Source: Mesobacillus zeae (GTDB lineage: Bacteria > Bacillota > Bacilli > Bacillales > Cytobacillaceae). Taken from it: DNA of 64,000 bases. Every line of letters starts with the position of its first letter. Within the stretch, counting starts at the first letter, position 1. Under the pieces are notes generated by a model that saw only the letters and a program-made list of their open reading frames with translations, made no database searches and was not told where the DNA came from. Made by a program: the position numbers and the translations under genes. The stretch is taken from contig NZ_QWVT01000014.1 of NCBI RefSeq assembly GCF_003570705.1, forward strand, positions 1 through 64,000, given 5' to 3'. This document shows positions 33,213 through 48,387 of this stretch, piece by piece.

Positions 33213-33241
33213 TTGCACTTGCCTAATGTTTTCTGTATAAT
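33213..33241 (+). promoter_or_regulatory. Downstream promoter of the S10 operon
   Basis: TTGCAC (33213-33218), 17 bp, TATAAT (33236-33241). Together with the promoter 72 bp upstream it forms a tandem pair feeding the long rpsJ...rplQ unit. Confidence 0.85.
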
Positions 33242-33244
33242 AGA

Positions 33245-33681
<437 letters not shown>

Positions 33682-33724
33682 TGTAATAAATCAAACAAAC
33701 GAGAGAATATAGGAGGTGTGACTA

Positions 33725-34351
33725 ATGACCAAAGGAATCTTAGGAAGAAAGATTGGTATGACTCAAGTGTTTGCAGAGAACGGCGATCTTATTCCGGTAA
33801 CAGTAGTTGAAGCAGCAGCGAACGTTGTCCTTCAAGTGAAGAACAATGAAACTGACGGCTATGAAGCGATTCAGCTTGGCTTTGATGACAAGCGTGAAAA
33901 ACTTTCCAACAAACCGGAAAAAGGCCATGTCGCTAAGGCGAACACTGCTCCTAAGCGCTTCGTTCGTGAATTCAACGGAGTTGACTTGGCGGGTTACGAA
34001 GTTGGTCAGGAAGTCAAAGTTGATATTTTCGCAGAAGGCGATGTAGTAGATGTAACAGGTATCTCTAAGGGTAAAGGTTTCCAAGGCTCTATCAAGCGCC
34101 ACGGACAATCCCGCGGACCTATGGCACACGGATCACGTTATCACCGTCGTCCAGGTTCAATGGGCCCTGTCGCTCCAAACCGTGTATTCAAAGGCAAAGC
34201 ATTGCCAGGACGCATGGGTGGAGACCAGATCACTGTTCAAAACCTGCAAATCGTTAAAGTTGACGCTGAGCGCAACCTGCTTTTAATCAAAGGTAACGTT
34301 CCAGGCGCTAAAAAAGCCCTGCTTAAAATCAAAACTGCGGTTAAAGCGTAA
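33725..34351 (+). CDS. rplC: 50S ribosomal protein L3
   Basis: 208 residues. Its loop reaches toward the peptidyl-transferase centre ([20 protein letters not shown]) and L3 stimulates Mini-RNase III on pre-23S rRNA, whose gene mrnC is also in this window. ATG 33725 after TAGGAGGTG. Confidence 0.98.
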   Translation: MTKGILGRKIGMTQVFAENGDLIPVTVVEAAANVVLQVKNNETDGYEAIQLGFDDKREKLSNKPEKGHVAKANTAPKRFVREFNGVDLAGYEVGQEVKVDIFAEGDVVDVTGISKGKGFQGSIKRHGQSRGPMAHGSRYHRRPGSMGPVAPNRVFKGKALPGRMGGDQITVQNLQIVKVDAERNLLLIKGNVPGAKKALLKIKTAVKA

Positions 34352-34379
34352 TAACGTTTAGAGAAAGGAGGAAAAAGGT

Positions 34380-35003
34380 ATGCCAAAAGTAGCATTATTC
34401 AACCAGGCTGGATCACAGGTTGGAGAAATCGAACTGAATGATTCTGTCTTCGGTATTGAGCCTAATAGCCATGTGCTGTTCGACGCTGTTATCATGCAAA
34501 GAGCATCACTGCGACAAGGCACTCATAAAACAAAAATTCGTTCTGAAGTAGCGGGCGGTGGACGTAAGCCATGGCGCCAAAAAGGAACTGGACGTGCGCG
34601 TCAAGGTTCTATTCGTTCTCCACAATGGCGCGGAGGCGGTACAGTATTTGGTCCAACTCCACGCAGCTATAGCTATAAATTGCCTAAGAAAGTACGCCGT
34701 TTGGCTATCAAGTCTGCGCTTTCTACGAAAGTGCTAGATGAAAACATCATCGTTCTTGAGAACCTTGCATTCGAAACTCCGAAAACAAAGGAATTCGCAA
34801 ATGTACTAAAAGGCCTTTCAGTTGATACAAAAGCACTGATCGTAACTGCCGGCACAGAGGAAAACGTTGCTCTGTCAGCACGTAATATCCCTGGCATTAC
34901 ATTTGTTCCTGCAGATGGAATCAATGTCCTTGATGTTTTAAATCATGACAAGTTGATCATGACTAAAGCAGCGGTTGAAAAAGTAGAGGAGGTGCTTGCA
35001 TAA
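34380..35003 (+). CDS. rplD: 50S ribosomal protein L4
   Basis: 207 residues. The exit-tunnel loop [19 protein letters not shown], near the macrolide constriction, is intact. ATG 34380 after AAAGGAGG. Its stop overlaps the rplW start by one base (TAATG). Confidence 0.98.
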   Translation: MPKVALFNQAGSQVGEIELNDSVFGIEPNSHVLFDAVIMQRASLRQGTHKTKIRSEVAGGGRKPWRQKGTGRARQGSIRSPQWRGGGTVFGPTPRSYSYKLPKKVRRLAIKSALSTKVLDENIIVLENLAFETPKTKEFANVLKGLSVDTKALIVTAGTEENVALSARNIPGITFVPADGINVLDVLNHDKLIMTKAAVEKVEEVLA

Positions 35004-35287
35004 TGGATGCACGCGATATCATTAAGCGCCCCGTTATTACTGAACGTTCCTCTGAACAAATGGCTGACAAGAAATACACTTTCGAAGTTGATGTCAGAGC
35101 GAACAAGACACAAGTAAAACATGCTGTTGAAGAAATCTTCGGCGTGAATGTTGAAAAAGTGAACGTGATGAATTACAAAGGTAAATTCAAGCGTATGGGC
35201 AAATTCGGCGGATACACTAACAAACGCCGCAAAGCCGTTATCACTCTTACAAAAGACAGCAAAGAAATCGAATTGTTCGAAGTATAA
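35003..35287 (+). CDS. rplW: 50S ribosomal protein L23
   Basis: 94 residues. At the tunnel exit it docks trigger factor and SRP. N-terminal [12 protein letters not shown] is the family signature. Coupled to rplD by a TAATG overlap; GAGGAGGTG lies inside the end of rplD. Confidence 0.98.
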   Translation: MDARDIIKRPVITERSSEQMADKKYTFEVDVRANKTQVKHAVEEIFGVNVEKVNVMNYKGKFKRMGKFGGYTNKRRKAVITLTKDSKEIELFEV

Positions 35288-35296
35288 TTCATATAA

Positions 35297-36148
<852 letters not shown>

Positions 36149-36205
36149 CGGGATTGAGCTACGGTTCAAAAGAACCGTAGGACAATCACGAAGGGAGGTT
36201 CAATC

Positions 36206-36484
36206 ATGGGTCGCAGTTTGAAAAAAGGACCTTTTGTGGATGACCATTTAATTAAAAAGATCGAAAAGTTAAATGAAACTGAAGGCAAGCAAGTTGTTAA
36301 GACTTGGTCTCGCCGTTCAACGATCTTCCCGCAATTCATCGGCCACACTGTAGCAGTTTATGATGGTCGCAAACATGTTCCTGTATATATCACTGAAGAT
36401 ATGGTAGGCCACAAGCTTGGAGAATTTGCTCCAACTCGTATGTACAAAGGCCATGCCAGTGACGATAAGAAAACAAGACGTTAA
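36206..36484 (+). CDS. rpsS: 30S ribosomal protein S19
   Basis: 92 residues; 30S head protein pairing with S13. [15 protein letters not shown] and the central [18 protein letters not shown] are typical. ATG 36206 after GGGAGG. Preceded by a small hairpin (ACGGTTC...GAACCGT, about 36161-36178) in the gap after rplB. Confidence 0.98.
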   Translation: MGRSLKKGPFVDDHLIKKIEKLNETEGKQVVKTWSRRSTIFPQFIGHTVAVYDGRKHVPVYITEDMVGHKLGEFAPTRMYKGHASDDKKTRR

Positions 36485-36502
36485 TGAGAGGAGGCCATCC
36501 TA

Positions 36503-36844
36503 ATGCAAGCTAAAGCTGTTGCTAGAACAGTTCGTATTGCTCCTCGTAAAGCTCGTTTAGTACTAGATTTAATTCGAGGAAAGCAAGTTGGTGAAGCGGT
36601 AGCTATTTTAAAACTTACCCCAAAAGCATCTTCACCAATCGTGGAAAAAGTATTGAAATCTGCCCTTGCTAATGCAGAGCACAACTACGAAATGGATGTT
36701 AATAACCTTGTAGTATCCCAAGCGTACGCAAATGAAGGACCGACACTGAAGCGTTTCCGTCCTCGCGCAATGGGCCGTGCTAGTGCAATCAACAAGCGCA
36801 CAAGCCACATTACAATCGTTTTATCAGAAAAGAAGGAGGGATAA
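36503..36844 (+). CDS. rplV: 50S ribosomal protein L22
   Basis: 113 residues. Beta-hairpin lining the exit tunnel ([18 protein letters not shown]), a site of macrolide-resistance changes, looks wild type. ATG 36503 after AGAGGAGG. Confidence 0.98.
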   Translation: MQAKAVARTVRIAPRKARLVLDLIRGKQVGEAVAILKLTPKASSPIVEKVLKSALANAEHNYEMDVNNLVVSQAYANEGPTLKRFRPRAMGRASAINKRTSHITIVLSEKKEG

Positions 36845-36847
36845 TCA

Positions 36848-37504
36848 GTGGGTCAAAAAGTAAATCCAGTCGGTTTGCGTATCGGAATCATCCGTGATTG
36901 GGAATCCAGGTGGTACGCAGGCAAAGACTATGCTGATCTTTTACACGAAGACCTTAGAGTCCGTGAGTACATCACAAAGCGTTTGCGCGATGCTTCTCTT
37001 TCCAAGATTGAGATCGAGCGTGCTGCAAACCGTTTGAATGTAACTGTCCACACTGCGAAGCCAGGAATGGTAATTGGTAAAGGCGGAACAGAAGTCGAAG
37101 CACTTCGTAAAGCTCTTAACCAACTTACTGGCAAACGCGTCCATATAAATATCCTTGAAATTAAAAAAGCGGATATCGAAGCTAAATTGGTTGCGGAAAA
37201 CATTGCGCGCCAGCTTGAAAACCGCGTATCTTTCCGTCGTGCACAGAAACAAGTTATCCAGCGTGCAATGCGCGCAGGCGCTAAAGGAATCAAGACAATG
37301 GTTTCTGGCCGTCTTGGCGGTGCTGATATCGCTCGTTCTGAACACTACAGCGAAGGAACAGTTCCACTTCATACGCTTCGCGCCGACATTGATTATGCAA
37401 CAGCTGAAGCCGATACTACTTACGGCAAACTAGGCGTTAAAGTATGGATCTATCGTGGAGAAGTCCTTCCTGCTAAGAAGAAAACTGGGGAAGGAGGCAA
37501 ATAA
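36848..37504 (+). CDS. rpsC: 30S ribosomal protein S3
   Basis: 218 residues. KH domain with [14 protein letters not shown] (about 75-88) and the C-terminal S3 domain; forms part of the mRNA entry helicase. Start GTG 36848, with AAGGAGGG inside the rplV end; 3 bp between the genes. Confidence 0.98.
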   Translation: MGQKVNPVGLRIGIIRDWESRWYAGKDYADLLHEDLRVREYITKRLRDASLSKIEIERAANRLNVTVHTAKPGMVIGKGGTEVEALRKALNQLTGKRVHINILEIKKADIEAKLVAENIARQLENRVSFRRAQKQVIQRAMRAGAKGIKTMVSGRLGGADIARSEHYSEGTVPLHTLRADIDYATAEADTTYGKLGVKVWIYRGEVLPAKKKTGEGGK

Positions 37505-37505
37505 A

Positions 37506-38133
<628 letters not shown>

Positions 38134-38154
38134 TTGAGAGGAGGTCCTTTCACA

Positions 38155-38418
38155 ATGAGTGAACGCAACCAACGCAAGGTTTATACAGGACGAGTGGTTT
38201 CAGACAAGATGGACAAAACTGTCACAGTTCTTGTAGAAACATACAAAAAGCACTCTCTGTATGGCAAGCGCGTGAAATACTCTAAAAAGTTCAAGGCGCA
38301 TGATGAGCAAAACGAAGCAAAAATCGGCGATGTAGTACGTATCATGGAAACACGCCCACTTTCTGCCACTAAACGCTTCCGTTTGATTGAAGTAGTAGAA
38401 AAAGCAGTTATTATCTAA
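38155..38418 (+). CDS. rpsQ: 30S ribosomal protein S17
   Basis: 87 residues. OB-fold 16S-binding protein; [17 protein letters not shown] is the family motif. ATG 38155 after GAGAGGAGG. Confidence 0.97.
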   Translation: MSERNQRKVYTGRVVSDKMDKTVTVLVETYKKHSLYGKRVKYSKKFKAHDEQNEAKIGDVVRIMETRPLSATKRFRLIEVVEKAVII

Positions 38419-38438
38419 ATCGTTCGGACTTAGGTTGA

Positions 38439-38828
<390 letters not shown>

Positions 38829-38861
38829 TATAAAACATTGGCTTTAAGGAGGTGCGCACAG

Positions 38862-39173
38862 ATGCATGTGAAAAAGGGTGACAAAGTAATGGTCATCTCT
38901 GGTAAGGACAAAGGCAAAACAGGTAATATCCTGGCAGCTTTTCCTAAGCAGAGCCGTGTCCTCGTAGAAGGCGTTAATATCGTGAAAAAACACGCTAAGC
39001 CTTCTCAAATGAATCCGCAAGGCGGAATCTTCAGCAAAGAGGCACCGATTCATGTATCAAACGTTATGCCTATCGACCCTAAATCCGGCAAACCAACCCG
39101 AGTTGGTTACAAGGAAGAAGACGGAAAAAAGGTACGCGTAGCGAAAAAATCCGGTGAAGTTTTAGATAAATAA
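38862..39173 (+). CDS. rplX: 50S ribosomal protein L24
   Basis: 103 residues. N-terminal KOW motif [18 protein letters not shown], an early assembly protein. ATG 38862 after AAGGAGGTG; upstream in-frame opening at 38838 lacks conservation. Confidence 0.97.
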   Translation: MHVKKGDKVMVISGKDKGKTGNILAAFPKQSRVLVEGVNIVKKHAKPSQMNPQGGIFSKEAPIHVSNVMPIDPKSGKPTRVGYKEEDGKKVRVAKKSGEVLDK

Positions 39174-39204
39174 AAGTTTAATGAAGAAGGGAGGTACACA
39201 TTGA

Positions 39205-39744
39205 ATGAACCGCCTAAAAGAAAAGTTCAATAAAGAAATTACTCCTGCTCTTGTGAGCAAGTTCAACTATACATCCGTAATGCAAGTACCGAAGCTTGAT
39301 AAAATCGTAATCAACATGGGTGTGGGCGATGCAGTAGCCAACGCGAAATCACTTGACGTAGCTGTTGAAGAATTGGCACAGATCACTGGTCAAAAACCAG
39401 TTGTCACTCGTGCTAAAAAATCAATTGCTGGTTTCCGTCTTCGTGAAGGTATGCCTATCGGTGCGAAAGTTACACTTCGCGGCGAGCGCATGTATGAATT
39501 CCTGGACAAATTGATCTCAGTTTCTCTTCCACGTGTACGTGACTTCCGCGGTATTTCCAAGAAGTCGTTCGATGGCCGTGGAAACTACACTCTTGGTGTT
39601 AAAGAGCAGCTGATCTTCCCTGAAATTGATTACGATAAAGTAAATAAAGTCCGTGGCATGGATATTGTTATTGTAACGACTGCTAACACTGATGAAGAAG
39701 CTCGTGAACTATTAACATCATTCGGAATGCCATTCCAAAAGTAA
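39205..39744 (+). CDS. rplE: 50S ribosomal protein L5
   Basis: 179 residues; binds 5S rRNA with L18. [16 protein letters not shown] and [18 protein letters not shown]-type segment are present. ATG 39205 after GGGAGG. Confidence 0.98.
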   Translation: MNRLKEKFNKEITPALVSKFNYTSVMQVPKLDKIVINMGVGDAVANAKSLDVAVEELAQITGQKPVVTRAKKSIAGFRLREGMPIGAKVTLRGERMYEFLDKLISVSLPRVRDFRGISKKSFDGRGNYTLGVKEQLIFPEIDYDKVNKVRGMDIVIVTTANTDEEARELLTSFGMPFQK

Positions 39745-39751
39745 TCTCTAA

Positions 39752-39955
<204 letters not shown>

Positions 39956-39985
39956 ACCCCAAGTCTGGGAAGGAGGTAAACAATA

Positions 39986-40384
39986 ATGGTCATGACAGAT
40001 CCGATTGCAGATATGCTTACTCGTATTCGTAATGCGAATATGGTTCGTCACGAAAAGCTGGAAGTGCCTGCTTCCAACGTTAAGAAAGAAATCGCAGAAA
40101 TTCTGAAACGTGAAGGCTTCGTGCGTGACGTTGAATATATCGAAGACAACAAACAAGGTATTATCCGTATCTTCCTTAAATACGGTGCCAATAACGAACG
40201 TGTTATCACTGGCCTTAAGCGAATCAGCAAGCCTGGTCTTCGCGTCTATGCAAAGTCTAACGAAGTACCGCGTGTACTTAACGGACTTGGTATCGCACTA
40301 GTGTCAACATCAAATGGCGTACTCACTGACAAAGAAGCGCGCGCTAAGCAAGTCGGCGGCGAAGTTCTAGGATACGTCTGGTAA
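39986..40384 (+). CDS. rpsH: 30S ribosomal protein S8
   Basis: 132 residues. Binds 16S helix 21; translational repressor of the spc operon in E. coli. C-terminal [20 protein letters not shown] is the signature. ATG 39986 after GGAAGGAGG. Confidence 0.98.
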   Translation: MVMTDPIADMLTRIRNANMVRHEKLEVPASNVKKEIAEILKREGFVRDVEYIEDNKQGIIRIFLKYGANNERVITGLKRISKPGLRVYAKSNEVPRVLNGLGIALVSTSNGVLTDKEARAKQVGGEVLGYVW

Positions 40385-40414
40385 TAAAGTTCTTAAAGAA
40401 TGGAGGTGCAATGA

Positions 40415-40951
40415 ATGTCTCGCGTAGGTAAAAAACCAATCGAAATCCCAACAGGGGTAACGGTTACTAATGACAACAACCATGTAACGGTTAAAGGCCC
40501 GAAAGGCGAACTTTCCCGTACATTTAATAAAGACATGACAATCGCTATCGAAGAGAATGTCGTCACAATTTCCCGTCCATCCGATGCGAAAGAACACCGC
40601 GCTCTGCACGGAACAACTCGCGCAGTCCTTTCGAACATGGTAGAGGGCGTTTCCAAAGGTTTCGAAAGATCCCTTGAGCTAATCGGTGTCGGTTACCGTG
40701 CGTCAAAACAAGGCAAAAAGCTTGTATTGAGCGTTGGTTACTCTCACCCAGTAGAAATCGAGCCTGAAGAAGGCATCGAAGTTGAAGTGCCTGCCAATAC
40801 AAAAATCATTGTAAGAGGCACTGATAAAGAACGCGTTGGAGCTTTAGCTGCCAACATCCGCGACGTTCGTCCGCCTGAGCCTTACAAAGGCAAAGGAATC
40901 CGCTATGAAGGCGAATTCGTGCGCCGCAAAGAAGGTAAAACTGGCAAGTAA
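40415..40951 (+). CDS. rplF: 50S ribosomal protein L6
   Basis: 178 residues, two tandem L6 folds; near the sarcin-ricin loop. C-terminal [25 protein letters not shown] is conserved over two stretches. ATG 40415 after ATGGAGGTG. Confidence 0.98.
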   Translation: MSRVGKKPIEIPTGVTVTNDNNHVTVKGPKGELSRTFNKDMTIAIEENVVTISRPSDAKEHRALHGTTRAVLSNMVEGVSKGFERSLELIGVGYRASKQGKKLVLSVGYSHPVEIEPEEGIEVEVPANTKIIVRGTDKERVGALAANIRDVRPPEPYKGKGIRYEGEFVRRKEGKTGK

Positions 40952-40984
40952 TGCCGCATAGGTTAAACGAAAGGAGTGACAGAA

Positions 40985-41347
40985 ATGATCACTAAGGCTG
41001 ATAAAAACGCTACTCGCAAAAAGAGACATGCCCGTGTACGTGCGAAACTCAGCGGAACAGCAGCTCGTCCTCGTTTAAATGTGTTCCGCTCCAACAAGCA
41101 CATTTATGCTCAGCTGATTGATGACGTAAAAGGAGTTACTTTAGCGAGTGCTTCTACTATAGAGAATGAACTTAACCTTGAATCTACATGCAACCTTGAA
41201 GCTGCACAAAAGGTCGGAGAATTGGTTGCAAAGCGTGCTGTAGAAAAAGGCGTAAGCGAAGTAGTATTTGACCGTGGAGGATATCTTTACCACGGACGCA
41301 TCCAGGCTCTTGCCGATGCTGCCCGCGAGAACGGTCTGAAATTCTAA
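40985..41347 (+). CDS. rplR: 50S ribosomal protein L18
   Basis: 120 residues. 5S rRNA-binding; [18 protein letters not shown] and [20 protein letters not shown] are typical. ATG 40985 after AAAGGAG. Confidence 0.98.
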   Translation: MITKADKNATRKKRHARVRAKLSGTAARPRLNVFRSNKHIYAQLIDDVKGVTLASASTIENELNLESTCNLEAAQKVGELVAKRAVEKGVSEVVFDRGGYLYHGRIQALADAARENGLKF

Positions 41348-41370
41348 TAAAAAAGGAGGGACACACAAAG

Positions 41371-41871
41371 ATGCGTCGTATTGATCCAAACAAACTTGAA
41401 CTTGAAGAACGCGTAGTTACGGTTAACCGTGTTGCGAAAGTTGTTAAAGGCGGCCGTCGTTTCCGTTTCACTGCTCTTGTAGTAGTAGGCGACAAAAACG
41501 GCTATGTAGGTTTCGGTACTGGCAAAGCGCAAGAAGTGCCAGATGCGATCCGCAAGGCTATCGAAGATGCTAAGAAAAGTCTTATCCATGTGCCTATGGT
41601 CGGAACTACAATTCCGCACCAGGTTATCGGTCACTTTGGTGCTGGCGAAATTCTTTTGAAGCCTGCTTCTGAAGGTACTGGAGTTATTGCGGGAGGACCT
41701 GTCCGTGCCGTGCTTGAACTTGCCGGTGTTGCTGATATCCTTTCAAAATCACTTGGTACTAACACACCAATCAACATGGTCCGTGCAACTATCGATGGAC
41801 TTACACAACTAAAGCGTGCTGAAGATGTTGCTAAGCTTCGCGGCAAATCAGTAGAAGAACTGTTAGGATAG
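41371..41871 (+). CDS. rpsE: 30S ribosomal protein S5
   Basis: 166 residues. Double-stranded-RNA-like N-domain; the spectinomycin-related loop near [20 protein letters not shown] looks wild type. ATG 41371 after AAGGAGGG. Confidence 0.98.
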   Translation: MRRIDPNKLELEERVVTVNRVAKVVKGGRRFRFTALVVVGDKNGYVGFGTGKAQEVPDAIRKAIEDAKKSLIHVPMVGTTIPHQVIGHFGAGEILLKPASEGTGVIAGGPVRAVLELAGVADILSKSLGTNTPINMVRATIDGLTQLKRAEDVAKLRGKSVEELLG

Positions 41872-41884
41872 GAGGGAAATCGAA

Positions 41885-42067
41885 ATGGCAACTAAATTGG
41901 AAATTACCCTCACACGCAGCTTGATCGGACGTCCGCAAGATCAGCGTGAAACAGTTAAAGCCCTTGGTTTGAAAAAAATGCACCAAACAGTTGAGCAAGA
42001 AGACAATGTTGCAATCCGCGGAATGATTAACAAAGTCGCTCATCTTGTAAAGGTAAACGAAAAGTAA
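41885..42067 (+). CDS. rpmD: 50S ribosomal protein L30
   Basis: 60 residues. [20 protein letters not shown] is the family N-terminus. ATG 41885 follows AGGAGGG, which overlaps the rpsE stop. Confidence 0.97.
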   Translation: MATKLEITLTRSLIGRPQDQRETVKALGLKKMHQTVEQEDNVAIRGMINKVAHLVKVNEK

Positions 42068-42107
42068 TTGATTTTTTTCTTCTTTTAAAATAAGGAGGTG
42101 CCAACAT

Positions 42108-42548
42108 ATGAAACTTCACGAGTTAAAGCCTACAGAAGGTTCACGCAAAGACCGCAAACGTAAAGGCCGTGGTATTGGATCCGGTAACGGTAAAACTGCC
42201 GGTAAAGGTCACAAAGGCCAAAACGCGCGTTCTGGCGGCGGCGTACGTCCTGGATTCGAAGGTGGTCAAACACCTTTGTTCAGACGTCTGCCTAAGCGTG
42301 GTTTCACGAACATAAACCGTAAGGAATATGCAGTCGTAAACCTTGATGCATTGAACCGTTTCGAAGATGGAACTGAAGTAACACCAGAACTTCTAATTGA
42401 AACAGGGCTTGTAAAGAAAGAGTTAGCTGGAATCAAGGTCCTTGCCAACGGCAAGCTTGAGAAAAAGCTGACAATCAAAGCTCACAAGTTCTCCTCTGCT
42501 GCTAAGGAAGCTATCGAAGCTGCCGGCGGGCAGTCTGAGGTGATCTAA
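42108..42548 (+). CDS. rplO: 50S ribosomal protein L15
   Basis: 146 residues. Gly/Lys-rich N-terminal extension ([20 protein letters not shown]) buried in rRNA. ATG 42108 after AAGGAGGTG. Stop overlaps secY start (TAATG). Confidence 0.98.
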   Translation: MKLHELKPTEGSRKDRKRKGRGIGSGNGKTAGKGHKGQNARSGGGVRPGFEGGQTPLFRRLPKRGFTNINRKEYAVVNLDALNRFEDGTEVTPELLIETGLVKKELAGIKVLANGKLEKKLTIKAHKFSSAAKEAIEAAGGQSEVI

Positions 42549-43843
42549 TGTTTCAGACAATCTCCAATTTTATGCGCGTGGGTGAAATTAGAAATAAAAT
42601 TCTCTTCACCCTTTTAATGTTGATCATATTCCGCCTTGGTGCCTTTATACCAGTGCCTGGGGTAGATGCAGATATTTTGGCTCAGCAGGATGACCTCAGC
42701 GTTTTTGGAGTGCTTAATACATTTGGCGGGGGAGCTTTGAAAAACTTCTCGATCTTTGCGATGGGAATCATGCCGTACATTACAGCTTCCATCATCATTC
42801 AGCTTCTGCAGATGGATGTGGTGCCTAAATTTACGGAGTGGTCCAAACAAGGTGAGGTTGGACGTCGCAAGCTGGCACAAATCACCCGCTATTTTACAAT
42901 TGTGCTTGGATTTATCCAGGCTCTTGGCATGTCTTACGGCTTTAACAATATGGCAGGCGGTAGGCTGGTTACTGATACTGGAATGGCTTCGTATCTTCTA
43001 ATCGCTACCGTACTTACTGCCGGAACTGCTTTCTTGATGTGGCTTGGCGAACAGATTACGGCAAAAGGTGTCGGAAATGGGATCTCAATCATCATTTTTG
43101 CAGGGATTGTTGCTGGAATGCCGTCAATGGTTAACCAAATCTATGCACAGCAGTTTGAGAATGCCGGAGAGCAGATGTTCATCCGCATCTTAACTGTTGT
43201 CCTGATTGTCGTTGCGATTATCGCTATTATTGTTGGTGTTATTTTTGTCCAGCAGGCAAACAGGAAAATCCCGATTCAGTATGCCAAACGAATGAGTGCA
43301 GGCAATAACCCGGTCGGCGGCCAGAACACACACTTGCCGCTTAAAGTGAATGCTGCCGGTGTTATTCCAGTCATCTTCGCTATTTCGTTTGTTGTCACAC
43401 CGCCAACGATTGCCCAATTCTTTGGGACGAACGATGTGACGCTCTGGATCCAAAAGACATTCGATTACACACAGCCGATCGGAATGATCGTGTATGTGGC
43501 TCTGATCATTGCCTTCACTTATTTTTACGCGTTTATTCAGGTAAATCCAGAACAGGTTGCGGAAAATCTGAAGAAGCAAGGTGGATATGTCCCGGGCATC
43601 CGTCCTGGAAAGAATACTCAGGAATACTTAACAAAAGTTCTTTACCGACTAACTTTTGTAGGAGCGCTTTTCCTGGCGGCTATTTCGATTCTTCCGGTAT
43701 TCTTTATTAAAATTGCCGGTCTGCCGCAATCGGTCCAGATTGGCGGAACCAGCCTGCTGATTGTTATCGGGGTTGCACTCGAAACAATGAAACAGCTCGA
43801 GGCCCAGCTTGTAAAACGCCATTATAAAGGTTTTATAAAATAG
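42548..43843 (+). CDS. secY: Preprotein translocase channel SecY
   Basis: 431 residues, ten membrane segments. The N-terminal [10 protein letters not shown] segment and the plug-region [19 protein letters not shown] are visible, and the cytoplasmic loop [20 protein letters not shown], the SecA/ribosome contact, is intact. Coupled to rplO by one-base overlap. Its partner SecE is also in this window. Confidence 0.98.
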   Translation: MFQTISNFMRVGEIRNKILFTLLMLIIFRLGAFIPVPGVDADILAQQDDLSVFGVLNTFGGGALKNFSIFAMGIMPYITASIIIQLLQMDVVPKFTEWSKQGEVGRRKLAQITRYFTIVLGFIQALGMSYGFNNMAGGRLVTDTGMASYLLIATVLTAGTAFLMWLGEQITAKGVGNGISIIIFAGIVAGMPSMVNQIYAQQFENAGEQMFIRILTVVLIVVAIIAIIVGVIFVQQANRKIPIQYAKRMSAGNNPVGGQNTHLPLKVNAAGVIPVIFAISFVVTPPTIAQFFGTNDVTLWIQKTFDYTQPIGMIVYVALIIAFTYFYAFIQVNPEQVAENLKKQGGYVPGIRPGKNTQEYLTKVLYRLTFVGALFLAAISILPVFFIKIAGLPQSVQIGGTSLLIVIGVALETMKQLEAQLVKRHYKGFIK

Positions 43844-43879
43844 AGGTTTAGGGGACTGCGTTCCCTAAACCTTCATTGA

Positions 43880-44547
<668 letters not shown>

Positions 44548-44548
<1 letters not shown>

Positions 44549-45294
44549 TGATCATTTGCAAAACCCCTCGTGAAATAGAGATCATGCGGGAAGCCGGGAA
44601 AATTGTAGCGCTGACCCATCAGGAACTTAAGAAACATGTTGTTCCCGGGATCACGACGAAAGAGCTGGATGCCATCGCGGAGAAATTTATCCGCAGCCAT
44701 GACGCCACTCCTTCATTTAAAGGCTACAACGGTTTCAGCGGGAGCATCTGTGCATCTGTTAACAATGAGCTAGTTCACGGGATTCCTGGTAAGAGACTTC
44801 TGAAGGAAGGCGACATCATCAGCATTGATATCGGGGCTAAGTACAATGGATATCATGGTGATTCAGCCTGGTCTTATCCGGTAGGAAAAATTGACGAAGA
44901 GTCCCAGCGCCTTTTAGAGGTTACTGAGGAATCGTTATACCGGGGTCTGGAAGAAGCGAAGCCGGGTCAGCGTCTGTCGAACATCTCCCATGCAGTTCAA
45001 ACGTATGTGGAAAACAACGGCTTTTCGATTGTGCGTGAGTATGTAGGCCATGGAATCGGGCAAGAATTACATGAGGACCCACAAGTTCCTCATTTCGGCC
45101 CTCCGAACAAAGGACCAAGGCTAAGGCCTGGTATGGTTTTTTGCGTGGAACCAATGGTGAATGCCGGAAGCCGGTATGTAAAAACTTTAGCAGATGATTG
45201 GACCGTCGTGACGGTGGATGGCAAAATGTGTGCCCATTATGAGCATACAATTGCAGTTACCGAGACTGGTTATGAGATTCTGACAAAAGCCTAA
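44548..45294 (+). CDS. map: Methionine aminopeptidase, type I
   Basis: Removes initiator Met from nascent proteins. 248 residues. Metal ligands lie in [18 protein letters not shown] (two Asp), [18 protein letters not shown] (His), and the two Glu in CVEPMVNAG and YEHTIAVTE. Starts at the adk stop (TAATG). Confidence 0.97.
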
Positions 45295-45600
45295 CGGGGT
45301 ATTCAGTAATCATTTTGGGTTTTCTGTTCATAAAATTACTCATTTTATTGAGTTTTTAGAGGACGGGGACCGGATCAATATGTTATATTTATAAGGTTGA
45401 CGGATGATAGGCATGTTTTCTCAAGCGGCTGACATACGCTTCAACCATCAGGGATGATTTACGCATCAGGATCATATTGAATCCGTCTCTCAAAATGACA
45501 GCATTGGGAAAGCCGGCCGCAAGACAATAGAAAGCTGGGCTTTGCATTCGCAGAGCTGTTAGTACTGTACGCATATGAATATAGAAGGGAGACGAGTTCG
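45295..45600. other. map-infA gap; the usual KOW-domain gene is absent
   Basis: 306 bp. In B. subtilis a small KOW-domain gene (ybzG) lies here. I find no open frame of that kind; the longest rightward frame begins at 45404 (ATG ATA GGC) and stops after 17 codons, and leftward frames (45389-45662) have no ribosome site. The infA site GAAGGGAGA closes the gap. Confidence 0.55.
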
Positions 45601-45819
45601 ATGGCGAAAGATGATGTAATTGAAGTGGAAGGCACAGTGCTTGAAACTTTGCCAAATGCCATGTTTAAGGTAGAACTAGAGAATGGTCATACAGTGTTAG
45701 CTCATGTTTCCGGCAAGATCAGAATGCACTTTATCCGCATTTTGCCTGGAGATAAAGTAACGGTTGAGCTTTCTCCATATGATTTAACTCGCGGAAGAAT
45801 TACCTACCGCTTTAAATAA
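45601..45819 (+). CDS. infA: Translation initiation factor IF-1
   Basis: 72 residues, OB fold: [20 protein letters not shown] and the C-terminal ITYRFK are typical. Blocks the A site during initiation. ATG 45601 after GAAGGGAGACG. Confidence 0.98.
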   Translation: MAKDDVIEVEGTVLETLPNAMFKVELENGHTVLAHVSGKIRMHFIRILPGDKVTVELSPYDLTRGRITYRFK

Positions 45820-45969
<150 letters not shown>

Positions 45970-45990
45970 TATTGAAGGAGGTGCACATTA

Positions 45991-46356
45991 ATGGCACGTA
46001 TTGCTGGTGTAGATATTCCACGTGAAAAACGTGTAGTTATTTCTTTGACTTATATTTTCGGAATCGGCAGACCTACTGCTGAAAAAGTTCTTGCTGATGC
46101 AGGTGTTTCTGAAGACACTCGTGTTCGCGACCTTACTGAAGATGAATTGAACAAAATCCGTGAAATCGTTGACAAGCTTAAGGTTGAAGGTGACCTTCGC
46201 CGTGAAGTTTCTCTTAACATCAAGCGTCTAATGGAAATCGGTTCTTACCGCGGTCTTCGTCACCGTCGTGGGCTTCCTGTTCGCGGACAAAACACTAAGA
46301 ACAATGCCCGTACTCGTAAGGGTCCTCGTAAGACTGTAGCTAACAAGAAAAAATAA
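45991..46356 (+). CDS. rpsM: 30S ribosomal protein S13
   Basis: 121 residues. [14 protein letters not shown] and [20 protein letters not shown] are family hallmarks; forms bridges to the 50S and touches P-site tRNA. ATG 45991 after GAAGGAGGTG. Confidence 0.98.
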   Translation: MARIAGVDIPREKRVVISLTYIFGIGRPTAEKVLADAGVSEDTRVRDLTEDELNKIREIVDKLKVEGDLRREVSLNIKRLMEIGSYRGLRHRRGLPVRGQNTKNNARTRKGPRKTVANKKK

Positions 46357-46380
46357 TCGGTAAAGGAGGTAAACATTTAA

Positions 46381-46770
<390 letters not shown>

Positions 46771-46940
46771 TTTTCCTGTATAGAATTTGTATCCCTGTCT
46801 ATAATGGGATGTGATACGAGTATTTTTGCATATACAGAGAATTGTCCAGTTGTTGTGCACAGACGGGAACGTATACATGGGGGACTTACGGCCAGGAGAA
46901 TCCTGCCGGGGTTTCGACGTTTTGAAGGAGGGTATATTTG
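46771..46940 (+). other. Leader between rpsK and rpoA
   Basis: 170 bp, longer than other gaps in the cluster. It holds a TATAAT (46800-46805) without a convincing -35, and a hairpin GGCCAGGA-GAA-TCCTGCC (46889-46906) about 30 bases before the rpoA site GAAGGAGGG. It could be an internal promoter or a structured leader; I cannot decide. Confidence 0.4.
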
Positions 46941-47885
46941 ATGATCGAAATAGAAAAACCAAAAATCGAAACGATTGAGATCAGCGATGATGCCAAGTAC
47001 GGCAAGTTTGTCGTAGAACCGCTTGAGCGTGGATATGGTACAACTTTGGGTAACTCCTTACGTCGTATCCTGTTATCCTCACTCCCAGGTGCCGCTGTTA
47101 CATCGATTCAAATCGATGGTGTACTTCATGAGTTCTCTACAATTGAAGGCGTCGTGGAAGATGTTACATCTATCATCTTGAATGTTAAGAAGCTGGCGTT
47201 AAAGATTTACTCTGATGAAGAGAAGACACTAGAGATCGATATTCAGGGCGAAGGTGCCGTAAAGGCGGGCAACATTACACACGACAGCGATGTCGAGATC
47301 TTAAATCCCGATCTTCATATTGCTACTCTTTCAAGCAAAGGGTCATTGCGCATGCGCTTGACTGCAAGAAGAGGCCGTGGTTATACACCTGCTGATCAAA
47401 ATAAGCGAGAAGACCAGCCAATCGGTGTCATTCCGATCGATTCAATCTACACACCTGTATCCCGTGTATCTTACCAGGTTGAAAACACACGTGTCGGACA
47501 AATGACTAACTATGATAAATTGACTTTGGATGTATGGACGGATGGAAGCAATGGACCGAAAGAAGCGATTGCGCTTGGTGCAAAGATCCTTACAGAGCAT
47601 CTGAATATTTTTGTCGGATTGACTGATGAAGCTCAAAATGCTGAGATCATGGTTGAGAAAGAAGAAGACCAAAAAGAGAAAGTTCTTGAGATGACCATCG
47701 AAGAATTGGATCTCTCAGTGCGTTCATACAATTGCCTTAAGCGTGCCGGAATCAATACCGTCCAGGAGCTTGCTCATAAGACGGAAGAAGATATGATGAA
47801 AGTCCGCAACCTTGGCAGAAAATCATTAGAAGAAGTAAAAGCAAAACTAGAAGAGCTAGGCTTAGGCTTACGTAAAGATGACTAG
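46941..47885 (+). CDS. rpoA: RNA polymerase alpha subunit
   Basis: 314 residues. N-terminal dimerisation domain ([20 protein letters not shown]) and C-terminal domain with helix-hairpin-helix ([19 protein letters not shown]), which binds UP elements and regulators. ATG 46941 after GAAGGAGGG, preceded by an in-frame TTG at 46938. Confidence 0.98.
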   Translation: MIEIEKPKIETIEISDDAKYGKFVVEPLERGYGTTLGNSLRRILLSSLPGAAVTSIQIDGVLHEFSTIEGVVEDVTSIILNVKKLALKIYSDEEKTLEIDIQGEGAVKAGNITHDSDVEILNPDLHIATLSSKGSLRMRLTARRGRGYTPADQNKREDQPIGVIPIDSIYTPVSRVSYQVENTRVGQMTNYDKLTLDVWTDGSNGPKEAIALGAKILTEHLNIFVGLTDEAQNAEIMVEKEEDQKEKVLEMTIEELDLSVRSYNCLKRAGINTVQELAHKTEEDMMKVRNLGRKSLEEVKAKLEELGLGLRKDD

Positions 47886-47936
47886 TTAATTGCGGTTAAC
47901 TGGGCATTTTGCTGTTAGTAAAAAGCCCGTTCATGA

Positions 47937-48323
<387 letters not shown>

Positions 48324-48342
48324 TAACATTAGCGTTCAAACA

Positions 48343-48387
48343 AGGGGGATGGACAGTTTAGACAACTTGTTTCATCCCCTTTTTTTA
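48343..48387 (+). terminator. Terminator after rplQ
   Basis: AGGGGGATG pairs with CATCCCCT across a 19-base loop, followed by T7. It ends the S10-spc-alpha unit. Confidence 0.75.

Noticed and set aside
45389-45662. Leftward frames in the map-infA gap
   Set aside because: They overlap the infA start, lack ribosome sites and run against a strongly co-directional operon.
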